A stretch of 64,000 bases of DNA from Dyella tabacisoli (GTDB lineage: Bacteria > Pseudomonadota > Gammaproteobacteria > Xanthomonadales > Rhodanobacteraceae): NCBI RefSeq assembly GCF_003350925.1, contig NZ_KZ857174.1, positions 124,001 to 188,000 on the forward strand, read 5' to 3'. This document shows, piece after piece, positions 18,433 through 29,296 of the stretch. The notes beneath the pieces are model-generated. The model ran no database searches. It had not been told where the DNA came from and saw nothing but the letters and a program-made list of their open reading frames with translations. Within the stretch, counting starts at the first letter, position 1; each line of letters begins with the position of its first letter. The translations under genes and the position numbers were made by a program.

Positions 18433-19448
18433 GTATCAGCAAGACCGTTGCGAGCAAGATTGGCGATCCCGCCCTGTTCGGCCGTGTCGCCGTGGTGATG
18501 GGCGGTAGCTCGGCCGAGCGCGAGGTGTCGCTGGATTCCGGTCGCAATGTGCTGGCTGCGCTGAAGGCGCGTGGCGTCGATGCCCATGCGATCGACGGTA
18601 TCCCGGCCCTGCTCGATGCGGTGCGTGCGGGCCACTTCGCTCGCGTGTTCAATATTTTGCACGGCGGCGGCGGCGAGAACGGCGAGCTGCAGGGCGCGCT
18701 GCAGTCGTTGCGCGTGCCGTTCACCGGATCGGGCGTGCTCGGTTCGGCGCTGTCGCTGGACAAGATCCGCGCGAAACAGGTGTGGTTGTCGCTGGGTCTG
18801 CCGACGCCACGCTTCAAGGCGTTGCCGCGAGGTGCGGACGTGCATGCCGCCGCGCGCGAAATAGGCTTTCCGCTGATTGTGAAGCCGGCTTGGGAGGGTT
18901 CCAGCGTCGGCATCACTCGGGTATTCGACGAGAAGGATCTGGATGCCGCGGTGGCATTGGCGCACAAGTATCCCGGCGACTTGCTGATGGAAACCCTGAT
19001 CGAGGGCAGCGCGACCGAGGGCGGCGAGTACACCGTCGGTATTCTCGACCGCGAGGTACTGCCCACCATCAAGATCGTGCCCAAGGGCGAGTACTACGAC
19101 TACAACGCCAAGTACATTGCCGAAGACACGCAGTACATCTGCCCGGGTCTCAGTGGTGCTGCCGAGCAGGAGATGCGCGAGCTGGCTTTGACGGCTTTCG
19201 ACGCGCTGGCCTGCTCCGGCTGGGGTCGCGTCGACGTCATGCGCGATCGCCAAGGCCGCAACTGGCTGCTGGAAGTGAACACGGCGCCGGGCATGACCTC
19301 GCACTCGTTGGTGCCAAAAGCTGCCGCCGCCTCGGGTATCGACTACGAAACCCTGTGCTGGCGGGTGCTTGAGACGAGCTTCGAACGTGTCACCGACGCG
19401 CACTTTCCGCTTTCCCATGCGCGTGATTCCGCCGGGGGTGCTGAGTGA
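18429..19448 (+). CDS. ddlB: D-alanine:D-alanine ligase DdlB
   Basis: ATP-grasp ligase making D-Ala-D-Ala for MurF. It has 339 aa, with [14 protein letters not shown] in the N-terminal domain and the ATP-grasp core [18 protein letters not shown] followed by [20 protein letters not shown], which holds the Mg-binding Glu and Asn. The N-terminus is about 20 residues longer than in E. coli DdlB. Both ends overlap neighbours (murC, ftsQ) by 4 bp. Confidence 0.96.
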   Translation: MSISKTVASKIGDPALFGRVAVVMGGSSAEREVSLDSGRNVLAALKARGVDAHAIDGIPALLDAVRAGHFARVFNILHGGGGENGELQGALQSLRVPFTGSGVLGSALSLDKIRAKQVWLSLGLPTPRFKALPRGADVHAAAREIGFPLIVKPAWEGSSVGITRVFDEKDLDAAVALAHKYPGDLLMETLIEGSATEGGEYTVGILDREVLPTIKIVPKGEYYDYNAKYIAEDTQYICPGLSGAAEQEMRELALTAFDALACSGWGRVDVMRDRQGRNWLLEVNTAPGMTSHSLVPKAAAASGIDYETLCWRVLETSFERVTDAHFPLSHARDSAGGAE

Positions 19449-20185
19449 AAGGAGCCATCCGCCTCGTTGCCTGGTGTCTGGCCATCGCTCTGGTGGTGCT
19501 GCCGATCGCCGGTGTGCTGAGCGGTTGGTTTGCGGCCGATCGCTGGCCGGTGACTCAGTTGACGGTGCAGGCCGAGTTCAAGCACGTCGATGCGGAGCAG
19601 GTTCGCGCCGCCGTAGTGCCGCGCCTCGGCAAGGGTTTCTTTGCGCTGGATCTGGACGGCGTGCAAAAAGCCGTGGCCGCGCTGCCATGGGTGGAATCGG
19701 TGGAGGCGCGTAAGCGCTGGCCCGATACCTTGCTGTTGCGCATTCGCGAACGGCAGCCGTTTGCACAATGGAACGGCAACAAGCTGATTAGCCGCCAGGG
19801 CATGGTGTTCGATGCGCCCGGCGCCGATGTCTCGTTGGGCTTGCCAGATCTGCGCGGCCCGGACGCACGCTTGGCTGAAGTGGTCAGTTTTTACGCCGAG
19901 ACCCAAAAGGCCTTCGCCAATACACGTATCAAGATCGCCGGCGCCACCCTCACCGAGCGTGGTAGCTGGAGCCTGACCACCGATACCGGTGCGCAGATCG
20001 CTATTGGCGATCGCGAGCAGGCCGGCCGTCGTCTGCGCCGGTTTCTGGATGTTTATCCGCAACTGATGGCCGGCCACAGCGCTGGCTTTGCCTACGCCGA
20101 TCTTCGCTATACCAATGGATTCGCCGTGCGATGGCCGCCGCAAGCGCCAGCCGCAGTCAACGCTGGAGGCTCGCCCCGCACATGA
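19445..20185 (+). CDS. ftsQ: Cell division protein FtsQ
   Basis: Bitopic divisome scaffold that binds FtsL and FtsB. The 246 aa comprise a short N-terminus, one membrane helix at about 5-27, a POTRA domain ([19 protein letters not shown] onward, about 38-105) and the FtsQ/DivIB beta domain. The start is GTG 19445, overlapping the ddlB stop as GTGA. The end overlaps ftsA as ATGA. Confidence 0.94.
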   Translation: MKGAIRLVAWCLAIALVVLPIAGVLSGWFAADRWPVTQLTVQAEFKHVDAEQVRAAVVPRLGKGFFALDLDGVQKAVAALPWVESVEARKRWPDTLLLRIRERQPFAQWNGNKLISRQGMVFDAPGADVSLGLPDLRGPDARLAEVVSFYAETQKAFANTRIKIAGATLTERGSWSLTTDTGAQIAIGDREQAGRRLRRFLDVYPQLMAGHSAGFAYADLRYTNGFAVRWPPQAPAAVNAGGSPRT

Positions 20186-21414
20186 GACCCAAGAACGATA
20201 AACAGCTAGTGGTCGGACTCGACATCGGCACCTCCAAAGTGGTGGCGATCGTGGGCGAGTACGAGCCCGGCGAACCGATCGAGGTGATCGGCATCGGCAC
20301 TCACGTGTCGCGCGGCATGAAGCGCGGTTCGGTGGTGGACATTGAATCGACCGTGCACTCGATCCAGCGCGCGGTGGAAGAGGCCGAACTGATGGCCGGT
20401 TGCGATATCCGCTCGGTCTACGCGTCCATCTCCGGCAGTCACCTGGAAACCAAAAACTCGCACGGCACCGCGGCTATCCGTGATCGCGAAGTCACGCCGG
20501 GCGATTTGGATCAGGTGCTGGAGGCTGCCAGCGCGGTGGCGATCCCGGCCGATCGCAAGGTCCTCTATAAGGAGTCGCAGGAGTATCGCATCGATGGCCA
20601 AGACGGTATCCGTTCACCGGTCGGCATGAGCGGTGTGCGGCTGGAGGCCAGCGTGCATCTGGTGACCGGCGCGGCTGCCGCGGTGCAGAACATCAGCAAA
20701 TGCATCCAGCGTTGTGGTCTTACGGTGGATGAGCTGGTGCCATCGGCCCTGGCCAGCGCCAAGTCGGTACTCACCGACGATGAGCGCGAGCTGGGTGTGT
20801 GCCTGGTCGACATCGGCGCCGGCACCACCGATATCGCGATCTATACCCAGGGCTCGATCCGTTACACCAAGTCGCTGCCAGTGGGCGGCGATCAGGTGAC
20901 CAACGATATCGCCTATGGCGTGCATACGCCGACCGCGCATGCCGAGGAAATCAAGATCAAGTACGCCTGCGCGCTGGCCCAATTGGCGCACGCCGAAGAA
21001 ACCATCCAGGTACCCAGCGTGGGCGATCGACCGCCACGCCGCCTGGCGCGGCAGTCGCTCGCCCAGAGCGTGCAGGCACGGTACGAGGAAATTTTCGAAA
21101 TGGTGCAGGACGAACTGCGCCGCTCCGGCTACGAAAGCCTGGTGGCGGCCGGCATCGTGCTGACCGGTGGTGCCTCGCGTATGGAGGGCACCCTGGAATT
21201 GGCCGAAGAGATCTTCCACAAGATGGTGCGCATCGGCGTGCCGCAGCACGTCAGCGGTCTCGGCGAGGTGGTTTCCAGTCCCCTGCATTCCACCGGCGTA
21301 GGCCTGCTGTTGCATGGCGCGCGCGCCGGCGGCATGCGGTCGAGCGGGCCGGTGGGCGGCAGCGTGGGCGGCATGCTGGAAAAACTACGCGGCTGGTTTA
21401 CCAAGAATTTTTGA
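20182..21414 (+). CDS. ftsA: Cell division actin homologue FtsA
   Basis: Actin-like ATPase that tethers FtsZ to the membrane. ATG 20182 ([21 protein letters not shown]) gives 410 aa and overlaps the ftsQ stop; the open frame upstream lies inside ftsQ. Phosphate 1 loop GLDIGTSKV, phosphate 2 loop LVDIGAGTTDIAIY and the adenosine motif LTGGASRMEG are present. The C-terminal amphipathic membrane-targeting helix (MLEKLRGWFTKNF) is intact. Confidence 0.97.
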   Translation: MRPKNDKQLVVGLDIGTSKVVAIVGEYEPGEPIEVIGIGTHVSRGMKRGSVVDIESTVHSIQRAVEEAELMAGCDIRSVYASISGSHLETKNSHGTAAIRDREVTPGDLDQVLEAASAVAIPADRKVLYKESQEYRIDGQDGIRSPVGMSGVRLEASVHLVTGAAAAVQNISKCIQRCGLTVDELVPSALASAKSVLTDDERELGVCLVDIGAGTTDIAIYTQGSIRYTKSLPVGGDQVTNDIAYGVHTPTAHAEEIKIKYACALAQLAHAEETIQVPSVGDRPPRRLARQSLAQSVQARYEEIFEMVQDELRRSGYESLVAAGIVLTGGASRMEGTLELAEEIFHKMVRIGVPQHVSGLGEVVSSPLHSTGVGLLLHGARAGGMRSSGPVGGSVGGMLEKLRGWFTKNF

Positions 21415-21555
21415 GCAAGAGCTTTAGACATAGATACGGTTTTTGGCGGCGCATGACGCGTCGTCACGGGCACAAGGACCCAGCCCACCACTACGGACCG
21501 ACAGGAGTCGGCTCCGCAGTTACAACGACAATGAAAACTCTACGGAGGACGGGAA

Positions 21556-22743
21556 ATGTTTGAACTGATCGAAAAACTGGCACCGAATGCAGTCATCAAG
21601 GTCATCGGTGTGGGCGGCGGCGGCGGTAATGCCGTGGCGCACATGCTCAATGCCAATATCGAAGGCGTTGAGTTCATCGTGGCCAATACTGATTCGCAGG
21701 CGATGAAAAGCTGTGGCTCGCGCACCCATCTGCAATTGGGTGGCAATGTCACCAAGGGTCTCGGCGCAGGCGCCAATCCAGAGGTCGGCCGTCAGGCCGC
21801 GCTGGAGGATCGCGAGCGTATCGAGGAAATGCTCGAGGGCGCCGACATGGTGTTCATCACCGCCGGCATGGGCGGCGGTACCGGCACCGGTGCGGCACCG
21901 GTGGTGGCGCAGTTGGCCAAAGAAAAGGGCATCCTCACGGTAGCGGTGGTTACCAAGCCGTTCCCGTTCGAGGGTCGTCGTCGCATGCAGGTCGCGCTGA
22001 AGGGTATTGAGGACCTTTCCCAGCATGTCGACTCGCTGATTACCGTGCCGAACGAAAAGCTGCTCTCGGTACTCGGCCGCGAAGTGACTTTGTTGAATGC
22101 GTTCAAGGCCGCCAACGACGTGCTGCAAGGCGCCGTGCAGGGTATCGCGGACCTGATTACCGCGCCGGGCCTTATCAACGTCGACTTTGCCGACGTGCGC
22201 ACCGTGATGTCCGAAATGGGCCTGGCTATGATGGGCTCGGGTACCGCCCGTGGCGATGATCGTGCCCAGGCTGCGGCCGAGGCGGCAATCAAGAACCCGC
22301 TGTTGGAAGACGTCAACCTCAATGGTGCTTGCGGCATCCTGGTCAACGTCACTGCCGGTCCCAACCTGACCATGCGTGAATTCGACGAGATCGGTCGGGT
22401 GATTCACGACTTCGCCAGCGAAGACGCCACGGTGGTGATCGGTACCTCGCTCGACCCGGAAATGCAGGACGACGTGCGCGTTACCGTGGTGGCCACCGGC
22501 CTCAACCGCGCCGTGGCTACGCGTCAGCCGGTTCGTTCCACGGCAACTCAGCAGGTCGAGATGCGTCAGCGCCCGCGTCCGGTCGTGCTGCGTACTGGCA
22601 CCGGCAACGAAGTGGTCGATTACGCCCAGCCGGACGTTGTCAGCCACACCACCCGTGTCGAAAACACCGCCCCGGCCAAGAGCGCCGATCCAAGTTTCGA
22701 CTACCTGGATATCCCGGCCTTTTTGCGTCGTCAGGCCGATTGA
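21556..22743 (+). CDS. ftsZ: Cell division tubulin homologue FtsZ
   Basis: GTPase that forms the Z-ring. It has 395 aa. The tubulin signature GGGTGTG is at about residues 106-112, with the T7 catalytic loop [11 protein letters not shown]. The conserved C-terminal peptide [12 protein letters not shown], which binds FtsA and ZipA, follows a variable linker. A Shine-Dalgarno GGAGG lies about 9 bp before the start. The gap to ftsA is 141 bp, so an additional promoter is possible. Confidence 0.98.
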   Translation: MFELIEKLAPNAVIKVIGVGGGGGNAVAHMLNANIEGVEFIVANTDSQAMKSCGSRTHLQLGGNVTKGLGAGANPEVGRQAALEDRERIEEMLEGADMVFITAGMGGGTGTGAAPVVAQLAKEKGILTVAVVTKPFPFEGRRRMQVALKGIEDLSQHVDSLITVPNEKLLSVLGREVTLLNAFKAANDVLQGAVQGIADLITAPGLINVDFADVRTVMSEMGLAMMGSGTARGDDRAQAAAEAAIKNPLLEDVNLNGACGILVNVTAGPNLTMREFDEIGRVIHDFASEDATVVIGTSLDPEMQDDVRVTVVATGLNRAVATRQPVRSTATQQVEMRQRPRPVVLRTGTGNEVVDYAQPDVVSHTTRVENTAPAKSADPSFDYLDIPAFLRRQAD

Positions 22744-23203
22744 GAAAAAAAACGTAGAAAAAAGTGAACAAAACGTCAGATTGACTTGTCAGTAACAAAT
22801 CGTGCCGGGAATGGGGTCTCGCGACCCCGCCCGTGACCATGCCGCTAACTGCGGTTTGGGTAAGGCATCGCTGACACAGTTTCGGGCGTTCGTTGTAGGT
22901 TTGAATGTCATAAGACTGTGCGCTTGGAGATGGCGCACGATAGGTCGGGGGCGGATACCTGACTATTCCGATGTCCCGTGCCGGACTCCCGTCACGGTGC
23001 GGGACGTCGAGTCGACTCCGATAATCCATTGATGGAATTGAGGATTTCCCCTGTTGGTGCAGGTAGTGAATCTCATTCATGGATAAAGAGAGCATGAAAG
23101 CGCGAACAGACTGTACGGTACGGTTTGCTTTTGTCACAGGTTAAGACTGTGTTAGCATTCGACCCCTGTTGGCTGCTGCCCCTGTTTAGTAGGTACCAAA
23201 AAA
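22744..23203. other. ftsZ-lpxC intergenic region with putative lpxC promoter
   Basis: About 460 bp without a gene. A short hairpin GGGGTC-TCGC-GACCCC (22813-22828) lies 70 bp after ftsZ but lacks a T-run. Near the right end TTGTCA (23131-23136) and TAGCAT (23153-23158), 16 bp apart, form a plausible sigma-70 promoter about 40 bp before lpxC. Nothing else was recognised. Confidence 0.5.
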
Positions 23204-24118
23204 ATGATTAAGCAGCGTACGCTCAAGAACATCATTCGTGCCACCGGAGTCGGTCTGCATACCGGCGATAAGGTGTACATGACGTTACGCCCGGCTGCAC
23301 CGAACACCGGCATCGTGTTCCGCCGTACCGATCTCAATCCGCCCGTGGATATCCCCGCGCGTCCCCACAATGTGGGTGACACTCGCCTGTCGACGACCTT
23401 GGTCAACGGCGATGTACGCGTATCGACCGTGGAGCATTTGCTCTCGGCGATGGCCGGACTCGGCATCGATAACGCTTATGTAGACCTGTCGGCACCCGAA
23501 GTGCCGATCATGGACGGCAGCGCCGGTCCCTTCGTATTCCTGCTGCAGTCGGCCGGCATCGAAGAGCAGACGGTTGCCAAACGCTTTATCCGCATCAAAA
23601 AGCCGATCAAGGTGCAGGAAGGCGACAAGTGGGCCAGTTTTGAGCCGTTTGAAGGCTTCAAGGTTGGCTTCTCGATCGAATTCAATCACCCGATCATCAG
23701 CAAGCGCACTTCGCGTGCCGAGATCGACTTCTCCACCACCTCCTTCGTCAAGGAAGTGAGCCGCGCGCGTACCTTTGGTTTCATGCGCGACATCGAAATG
23801 CTGCGCGAACATAACCTCGCGCTCGGCGGATCGATGGACAACGCCGTGGTGCTGGACGATTACCGTGTGCTCAACGAAGACGGTCTTCGCTACGAAGACG
23901 AGTTCGTCAAGCACAAGATCCTCGACGCGATCGGTGATCTTTACCTGCTCGGTCACAGCCTGATCGGTGCCTATTACGCGCACAAGTCAGGCCATGAGTT
24001 GAACAACAAGCTGCTGCGAACCCTGATGGCCGATGCCAGCGCCTGGGAAGAAGTCAGCTACCAGGATGATCCGGCCACTTCGCCGATCTCCTACGCACAT
24101 CCGGCTCAAGCGATCTAA
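23204..24118 (+). CDS. lpxC: UDP-3-O-acyl-GlcNAc deacetylase LpxC
   Basis: Zinc amidase catalysing the committed step of lipid A synthesis. It has 304 aa, the usual length. Metal ligands are visible in [11 protein letters not shown] (H78) and [14 protein letters not shown] (His and Asp near 237-241); the catalytic [12 protein letters not shown] motif is near 104-115. It is the last gene of the dcw cluster and is followed by a strong terminator. Confidence 0.97.
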   Translation: MIKQRTLKNIIRATGVGLHTGDKVYMTLRPAAPNTGIVFRRTDLNPPVDIPARPHNVGDTRLSTTLVNGDVRVSTVEHLLSAMAGLGIDNAYVDLSAPEVPIMDGSAGPFVFLLQSAGIEEQTVAKRFIRIKKPIKVQEGDKWASFEPFEGFKVGFSIEFNHPIISKRTSRAEIDFSTTSFVKEVSRARTFGFMRDIEMLREHNLALGGSMDNAVVLDDYRVLNEDGLRYEDEFVKHKILDAIGDLYLLGHSLIGAYYAHKSGHELNNKLLRTLMADASAWEEVSYQDDPATSPISYAHPAQAI

Positions 24119-24145
24119 GCACGATTGCGGGAACGGTCTACTCCT

Positions 24146-24176
24146 AAAGCCCCGAGAAATCGGGGCTTTGGTTTTC
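24146..24176 (+). terminator. Rho-independent terminator after lpxC
   Basis: Perfect 10-bp stem AAAGCCCCGA / TCGGGGCTTT (24146-24155 and 24160-24169) with a GAAA tetraloop, followed by GGTTTT. It ends the dcw transcript. Confidence 0.9.
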
Positions 24177-24195
24177 CAAGGATAAGGAGACACCT

Positions 24196-24636
24196 ATGAA
24201 AGCGATGTTGCGCGTTTTGTCGTTATGTCTGCTGGTTGCCGCAGCCGGCGTTCTACATGCCCAGGCCACCCGTCCTGAGGTCGGACCGCAAGTAAGGGCC
24301 TACAGCGGCAGCGAGGGCTTAAAGGTTTGGGTATTGCGTGTTGGGCCGCGTGCGGCCAACGAGGCCCTTGTGCAGGTCGGTGGCGTCGATCACGACTGGA
24401 ATATGAAGATCCAGAAGATGGTCATGGAGACGGTGCGCGAGCAGCCGCGCTACTCACTCACCATCAAGGGTGAGAAATTCGTCGCCTTGATTCTTGATGG
24501 TGAAGGCGGCGGTGAGCTTTATCTTCCGGGCGAGGCCAGAGCGCGTCATGTCTCCTATCAAACGGAGCTGTCCGAGCAGGGGAGTCCCGAGCATTTTCTC
24601 ACCGACTATCTGGATCAGCTCAAAACGCCACATTGA
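24196..24636 (+). CDS. Small secreted/periplasmic protein of unknown function
   Basis: I do not recognise the family. The 146 aa begin with a signal peptide (MKAMLRVLSLCLLVAAAGV, likely cleaved after LHAQA). The mature part of about 120 aa has no cysteines and contains DHDWNMKIQKMVME and PRYSLTIKGEKFVALILDG, suggesting a small alpha/beta periplasmic domain. AAGGAG lies 8 bp before the ATG, and strong terminators bound the gene on both sides, so it is probably transcribed alone or from a weak internal promoter. Confidence 0.75.
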   Translation: MKAMLRVLSLCLLVAAAGVLHAQATRPEVGPQVRAYSGSEGLKVWVLRVGPRAANEALVQVGGVDHDWNMKIQKMVMETVREQPRYSLTIKGEKFVALILDGEGGGELYLPGEARARHVSYQTELSEQGSPEHFLTDYLDQLKTPH

Positions 24637-24667
24637 GCACTCGGCAAATTACATAAAACTAACAAGG

Positions 24668-24698
24668 GGTTGCGTCGAGAGGCGCAGCCTTTTGTTTT
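24668..24698 (+). terminator. Rho-independent terminator
   Basis: GGTTGCGTC (24668-24676) pairs with GGCGCAGCC (24681-24689), with two G-T wobbles, around a GAGA loop; TTTTGTTTT follows. It terminates the small secreted protein gene. Confidence 0.85.
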
Positions 24699-24853
24699 AT
24701 CAGACCTTTCTTAGATTCTGTCGACTACTGCTCATGTAATAATCATTTTTCGGTCTACCCAGCCGGTGTGAGCGTGGTATAAAACCGGCTTCGTCTTTCC
24801 GGGCAAGCTCTATCGGCAAGGTAAGGCGAGCCGGCTGGAGGGCCGGAAAAGTA

Positions 24854-25348
24854 TCAGGTGGAGTCGTTGGAGCCGGCGTCAGGGGCACCCGCAACCGCTG
24901 CCAGTTCAAGGAACAGTTTCTGTAATTCAGGGTCTGTGATGGACGCCGCGGCAGCCTTCAGGTGATGGGCTGCGGCGATAGAAAGCGGTTTTGACCGATC
25001 CGGCTCGGTAGCAGTCGGCGGAGGGGGGGCCACTTTCACGGTGACAAAACTGGCGCGTACGTCAATGGCGTGCGCGGCGGAGAGGATCTGCGTCTGCATA
25101 AGGCGCAACCGCGACGCCCACGCCGGCGAGGAAGCCAGAAAAATGAGACGGCCGTTGCGCAGGTTGGCAAATCTGACCTGCTCACGGAGCGGTGACGGCA
25201 ATGTCTGACGCAGTGCGCGATCCAGCGCCTCTAGCTCGCCGGCCTTTTTGGCCAGTGCGGCGACAGGGCCACATTCGGTAATGGATTTCAATCCAGTGCC
25301 GGTGCGGCGAGGGGGGCGGGGTATGTCGCGCTGCATGGATGCCGACAT
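24854..25348 (-). CDS. dciA: DUF721/DciA-type replicative helicase loader
   Basis: DciA is the ancestral loader of the DnaB helicase in bacteria lacking DnaC. The 164 aa carry the DUF721 core (about residues 30-110: LEALDRALRQTLPSPLREQV, NLRNGRLIFLASSPAWASRLR, LSAAHAIDVRASFVTVKV). This is the characteristic KH-like domain with the conserved SPAWASRLR. The C-terminal extension is Pro/Ala-rich. The gene is divergent from the M23 peptidase gene, only 17 bp apart. ATG 25336 is an alternative start. Confidence 0.85.
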   Translation of the reverse strand: MSASMQRDIPRPPRRTGTGLKSITECGPVAALAKKAGELEALDRALRQTLPSPLREQVRFANLRNGRLIFLASSPAWASRLRLMQTQILSAAHAIDVRASFVTVKVAPPPPTATEPDRSKPLSIAAAHHLKAAAASITDPELQKLFLELAAVAGAPDAGSNDST

Positions 25349-25365
25349 CTTCGACGTGGAAAAAC

Positions 25366-26295
25366 ATGCAAATCATACTGGTATCACGCACCAAAAAGGT
25401 GCCGAAAACTCTGGATCTAGCGGATCGGCGCTTGCGCTACCGCTTGATCGGCATAGCGGCGGCAGCGGTTCTGAGCTGTGCTGGCTTGGGTGCGACCGTT
25501 GCCATGGCTTTGGCCAGTCCGCGTGACCGGGCCCTGGCCGAGATCGAGCAGTTGAATAAACAAGTGGGCCAGCAGAGCGGTCAGCTCGGCGCCATGCGTA
25601 AAGATGCCCAGCGCGATATCGATGCGTTGGCGATCAAGCTGGGGCAATTACAAGCGCAGTCGACCCGCCTCAATGCGCTGGGTGAGCGACTGGCCCAGGT
25701 CGGCAAACTCGACGATGGCGAGTTCAATTTCGGCGAGCAGCCGGCGGTCGGTGGCGTAGAAGATAGTTCTGACGAGCCCTATGCCCTGCCACAGACGTTA
25801 GATACCGGCATCGACCAGCTCGCCGCCCAGTTCGATAGCCAGCAGGCGCAGCTCTCCGCGCTGCAAAGCCTGTTGCTGGATGCCAAGATCGAATCCAATC
25901 TCAAGCCGACCGGCATGCCCGTACAGGGCTATATATCTTCCTATTTTGGTGGTCGTCCGGACCCGTTCAGCGGTCACAGCGCGACCCACACTGGTATCGA
26001 TATCTCTGTGCCGACCGGTACTCCGGTCAGTGCGGTGGCCGAAGGCATGGTGACCTACTCCGGCATCCGCAACGGTTACGGCGATGTGATCGAGATCGAT
26101 CATGGCAACGGCTATATGACGCGCTATGCCCATAACAGTGCCCTGATCGTGAAGCCGGGCCAGCGCGTTCGCGTCGGCGATGTCATCGCCAAGGCGGGCT
26201 CCACTGGCCGCTCCACCGGTTCGCATGTGCATTTCGAGGTCTGGTACAACGGCCGGGTGGTGAATCCGCTGGTATACGTGCGCAATCACCGTTGA
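25366..26295 (+). CDS. M23 family metallopeptidase (membrane-anchored, LytM-type)
   Basis: Probable peptidoglycan endopeptidase or regulator of amidases. From ATG 25366 the 309 aa show a basic N-terminus, one membrane helix at about 30-50 (GIAAAAVLSCAGLGATVAMA), a coiled coil at about 58-115 (EIEQLNKQVGQQ..., LGQLQAQSTRLNAL) and a C-terminal M23 domain with zinc-binding HTGID, later HVHFEVW and the YNGRVVNPLVY end. All metal-binding motifs appear intact, so it is probably active. It lies upstream of secA as in Xanthomonas. Confidence 0.9.
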   Translation: MQIILVSRTKKVPKTLDLADRRLRYRLIGIAAAAVLSCAGLGATVAMALASPRDRALAEIEQLNKQVGQQSGQLGAMRKDAQRDIDALAIKLGQLQAQSTRLNALGERLAQVGKLDDGEFNFGEQPAVGGVEDSSDEPYALPQTLDTGIDQLAAQFDSQQAQLSALQSLLLDAKIESNLKPTGMPVQGYISSYFGGRPDPFSGHSATHTGIDISVPTGTPVSAVAEGMVTYSGIRNGYGDVIEIDHGNGYMTRYAHNSALIVKPGQRVRVGDVIAKAGSTGRSTGSHVHFEVWYNGRVVNPLVYVRNHR

Positions 26296-26445
26296 GTCAG
26301 TCTTGCTAGTCGACAGGGGCGGTGGCGTTGCCCTTGAAAGATTCGCCGTCTGTCGCCACTCCTGACCCGTCGGTATGGTGAGTCAGGCGTATCGAGTAGG
26401 CATGGCCGATAACGTATGGATCGCCTGAAGGGGATCCATCAGCGT

Positions 26446-26474
26446 TTGGGATAGCCGGCTGACCCTAGTATCAT
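26446..26474 (+). promoter_or_regulatory. Putative secA promoter
   Basis: TTGGGA (26446-26451), 17-bp spacer, TATCAT (26469-26474), about 65 bp before secA. The 243-bp interval 26296-26538 otherwise holds only a TGGATC/GGATCCA inverted repeat (about 26417-26438) and no gene; no secM-like leader with an arrest motif is apparent. Confidence 0.5.
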
Positions 26475-26538
26475 CATCCCTTTCGCCCCGCCCAGGCTTA
26501 CCTGGAGGGTCGTTTTTGTCTCCAGATCCGGAAGATCG

Positions 26539-29271
26539 ATGTTCAATCGCGTCATGACAAGCCTCTTTGGTAGCCGCAACGAACGCGTGCTGCGCCAGCT
26601 TTCCAAATCGGTTACGCGTATCAACGCACTTGAGCCGGAGTTTGAAGCGCTGAGTGATGCGGCATTACGAGGCAAAACCGACGAGTTCAAGCAGCGTGTC
26701 GCCGCCGGCGAGTCGCTCGACAAGTTGCTGCCAGAGGCTTTTGCCGTGGTACGCGAGGGCGCCAAGCGCGTGCTTGGCATGCGCCCCTACGACGTGCAGA
26801 TGATCGGCGGCATGGTGCTGCATTCTGGCCGTATCGCTGAAATGCGCACGGGTGAAGGCAAGACCCTGGTCGGCACGCTGTCGGTGTACCTCAACGCCCT
26901 CGAAGGCAAGGGCGTACACGTGGTTACCGTGAACGACTACCTGGCGCGCCGCGATTCCGCGCAAATGGGGCAGCTCTACAACTTTCTCGGCCTGTCGGTA
27001 GGTGTGGTGTGGCCAGGTATGGACCATGCCGATAAACACGGGGCCTATGCTTCGGACATTACCTACGGCACCAACAACGAATTCGGTTTCGACTATCTAC
27101 GCGACAACATGGCTTTGTCCAAGGATCAGCGCTGCCAGCGCGGCCTGCATTACGCCATCGTCGACGAGGTGGACTCGATCCTGATCGATGAAGCGCGCAC
27201 TCCGCTGATTATCTCCGGTCCCGCCGAGGATTCGCCGCAGCTATACATCGCGGTAAACAAGATCGTGCCGAAAATGATCCGGCAAGAGAAAGAAGACGGC
27301 GGCGGCGATTACTGGGTCGATGAAAAGCAAAAGCAGGTGCATTTGTCCGAAGAGGGCATGTCGCACGCCGACGAATTGCTGCGTCAGGCCGGCGTGATCG
27401 AGCAGGACAGCGGCCTGTACGATTCCAAGAATCTGGCGGTGGTGCATCACCTCAACGCGGCCTTGCGCGCCAATGCGATCTATCAGCGCGATGTGGATTA
27501 CATCGTGCGCGACGGCGAGGTCATCATCGTCGACGAATTTACCGGCCGCACCCTGCCGGGTCGCCGCTGGTCTGACGGCCTGCATCAGGCGGTCGAGGCC
27601 AAAGAAGGTGTGCCGATTCAGCGCGAGAACCAGACTCTGGCAACGGTAACGTTCCAGAACCTGTTCCGCATGTACAAGAAACTGGCCGGCATGACCGGTA
27701 CGGCCGACACCGAAGCCTACGAGTTTCAGCAGATCTATGGCCTTGAAGTGGTGGTCATCCCCACGCACAAGCCGATGATCCGCAAAGACAACTCCGACAT
27801 GGTCTTCCTCGCGCAGGAGGTTAAGTACAAGGCGGTGGTCGAGGACATCAAGGACTGCCACAAGCGCGGTCAGCCGGTGCTGGTCGGTACTACCTCGATC
27901 GAGGTGTCCGAGCTGCTGTCCACCCTGCTGGACAAGGCCAAGATCAAGCACGAAGTGCTTAATGCGAAACAGCACGAGCGCGAAGCGCACATCGTGGCTC
28001 AGGCCGGCGCGCCTGGCTCGGTGACGATCGCTACCAACATGGCCGGCCGCGGTACCGACATCGTGCTTGGCGGCAGTCTGGAAGCGGCCCTGCATGCACT
28101 CCCCGAAGGCGCCAGCGAGTCCGATCGCAAGCGCGTGCGCGACGATTGGCAAAAGCGGCACAATCAGGTGTTGGCCGCGGGCGGCTTGCACATCATCGGT
28201 ACCGAGCGGCACGAATCTCGCCGTATCGACAACCAGTTGCGTGGCCGCTCCGGTCGCCAGGGCGATCCGGGCTCGTCGCGTTTCTACCTGTCGCTGCAAG
28301 ACAATCTGCTGCGCATTTTCGGCGGCGAAGGCCTGGTGCGCTGGATGAAGCGCTTCGGCATGAAAGAAGACGATGCGCTGGAAGATCGCATGATAAGCCG
28401 GCAGATCGAAAAGGCGCAGCGCAAGGTCGAGCAGCATAACTTCGATATCCGTAAACACCTGCTTGAGTTCGATGACGTCGCCAACGATCAGCGCAAGGTG
28501 ATTTATCGCCAGCGTGACGAATTGCTCGAAGTCGACGACGTCTCCGAGACCATTACCGATATTCGCGACGATGTGGTGACCAAGCTGGTCTATCGCCATG
28601 TGGCGCCTGAAAGCATTGACGAGCAGTGGGATATCGCCGGCCTCGATCGCGAACTGGAGAGCGAGTTCGGCCTCACGCTGAACCTCAAGCATTGGATCGA
28701 ACAGCAGCACGAGATGGATGCCGCGATACTGCTTGCGCATGTGCGCGAAGCCTCCGATGACCTCTTCAAGAGCAAAGAGGAGCGGATCGGCAGCGACACC
28801 ATGCGCCAGCTTGAAAAGCACATCATGCTGAGCGTGGTCGACAATGCCTGGAAAGAGCATCTGGCGAGCATGGACTATCTGCGCCAGGGCATTTATCTGC
28901 GCGGCTATGCGCAGAAGCAGCCCAAGCAGGAGTTCAAGCGCGAGTCGTTCGAACTGTTCTCCAGCATGCTCGACCGCATCAAGATCGAAGTGGTGCAAAT
29001 GCTTGCGCGCGTCCGCGTTCGCAGCGAAGAAGAAGTTGCGGCGATGGAGGTTGAGCAGCAGCGTGTTGCCGAGCGCCTGCAGAAACAGATGCAGACCAGC
29101 GGCGGCGGTGCGCCGATCGGCGCGCTTGGCGCGGATGCCGAGACATTGGCTGTCGGCAGCATGGTTAAGCAGCATACCGAACACGCTGACGGCCCCAAGG
29201 TGGGCCGTAACGATCCATGCCCATGTGGCTCAGGCAAGAAGTACAAATACTGCCACGGGCAGCTCAGCTAA
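26539..29271 (+). CDS. secA: Preprotein translocase ATPase SecA
   Basis: Motor that pushes unfolded preproteins through SecYEG. It has 910 aa. Walker [12 protein letters not shown] at about 102-112, the DEAD-like [16 protein letters not shown] near 210-225, and motif III-VI residues such as [13 protein letters not shown] and [19 protein letters not shown] are present. The C-terminal zinc-binding tail [14 protein letters not shown] is intact, which supports SecB interaction. The gene stands alone and faces apaH convergently. Confidence 0.98.
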   Translation: MFNRVMTSLFGSRNERVLRQLSKSVTRINALEPEFEALSDAALRGKTDEFKQRVAAGESLDKLLPEAFAVVREGAKRVLGMRPYDVQMIGGMVLHSGRIAEMRTGEGKTLVGTLSVYLNALEGKGVHVVTVNDYLARRDSAQMGQLYNFLGLSVGVVWPGMDHADKHGAYASDITYGTNNEFGFDYLRDNMALSKDQRCQRGLHYAIVDEVDSILIDEARTPLIISGPAEDSPQLYIAVNKIVPKMIRQEKEDGGGDYWVDEKQKQVHLSEEGMSHADELLRQAGVIEQDSGLYDSKNLAVVHHLNAALRANAIYQRDVDYIVRDGEVIIVDEFTGRTLPGRRWSDGLHQAVEAKEGVPIQRENQTLATVTFQNLFRMYKKLAGMTGTADTEAYEFQQIYGLEVVVIPTHKPMIRKDNSDMVFLAQEVKYKAVVEDIKDCHKRGQPVLVGTTSIEVSELLSTLLDKAKIKHEVLNAKQHEREAHIVAQAGAPGSVTIATNMAGRGTDIVLGGSLEAALHALPEGASESDRKRVRDDWQKRHNQVLAAGGLHIIGTERHESRRIDNQLRGRSGRQGDPGSSRFYLSLQDNLLRIFGGEGLVRWMKRFGMKEDDALEDRMISRQIEKAQRKVEQHNFDIRKHLLEFDDVANDQRKVIYRQRDELLEVDDVSETITDIRDDVVTKLVYRHVAPESIDEQWDIAGLDRELESEFGLTLNLKHWIEQQHEMDAAILLAHVREASDDLFKSKEERIGSDTMRQLEKHIMLSVVDNAWKEHLASMDYLRQGIYLRGYAQKQPKQEFKRESFELFSSMLDRIKIEVVQMLARVRVRSEEEVAAMEVEQQRVAERLQKQMQTSGGGAPIGALGADAETLAVGSMVKQHTEHADGPKVGRNDPCPCGSGKKYKYCHGQLS

Positions 29272-29296
29272 TCGCGTTTAGCTGACACCGTCGTTC

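Noticed and set aside
27241-29184. 647-codon open frame antisense to secA
   Set aside because: A long antisense frame is common opposite a GC-rich gene with strong third-position bias; secA is complete and full length on the plus strand.
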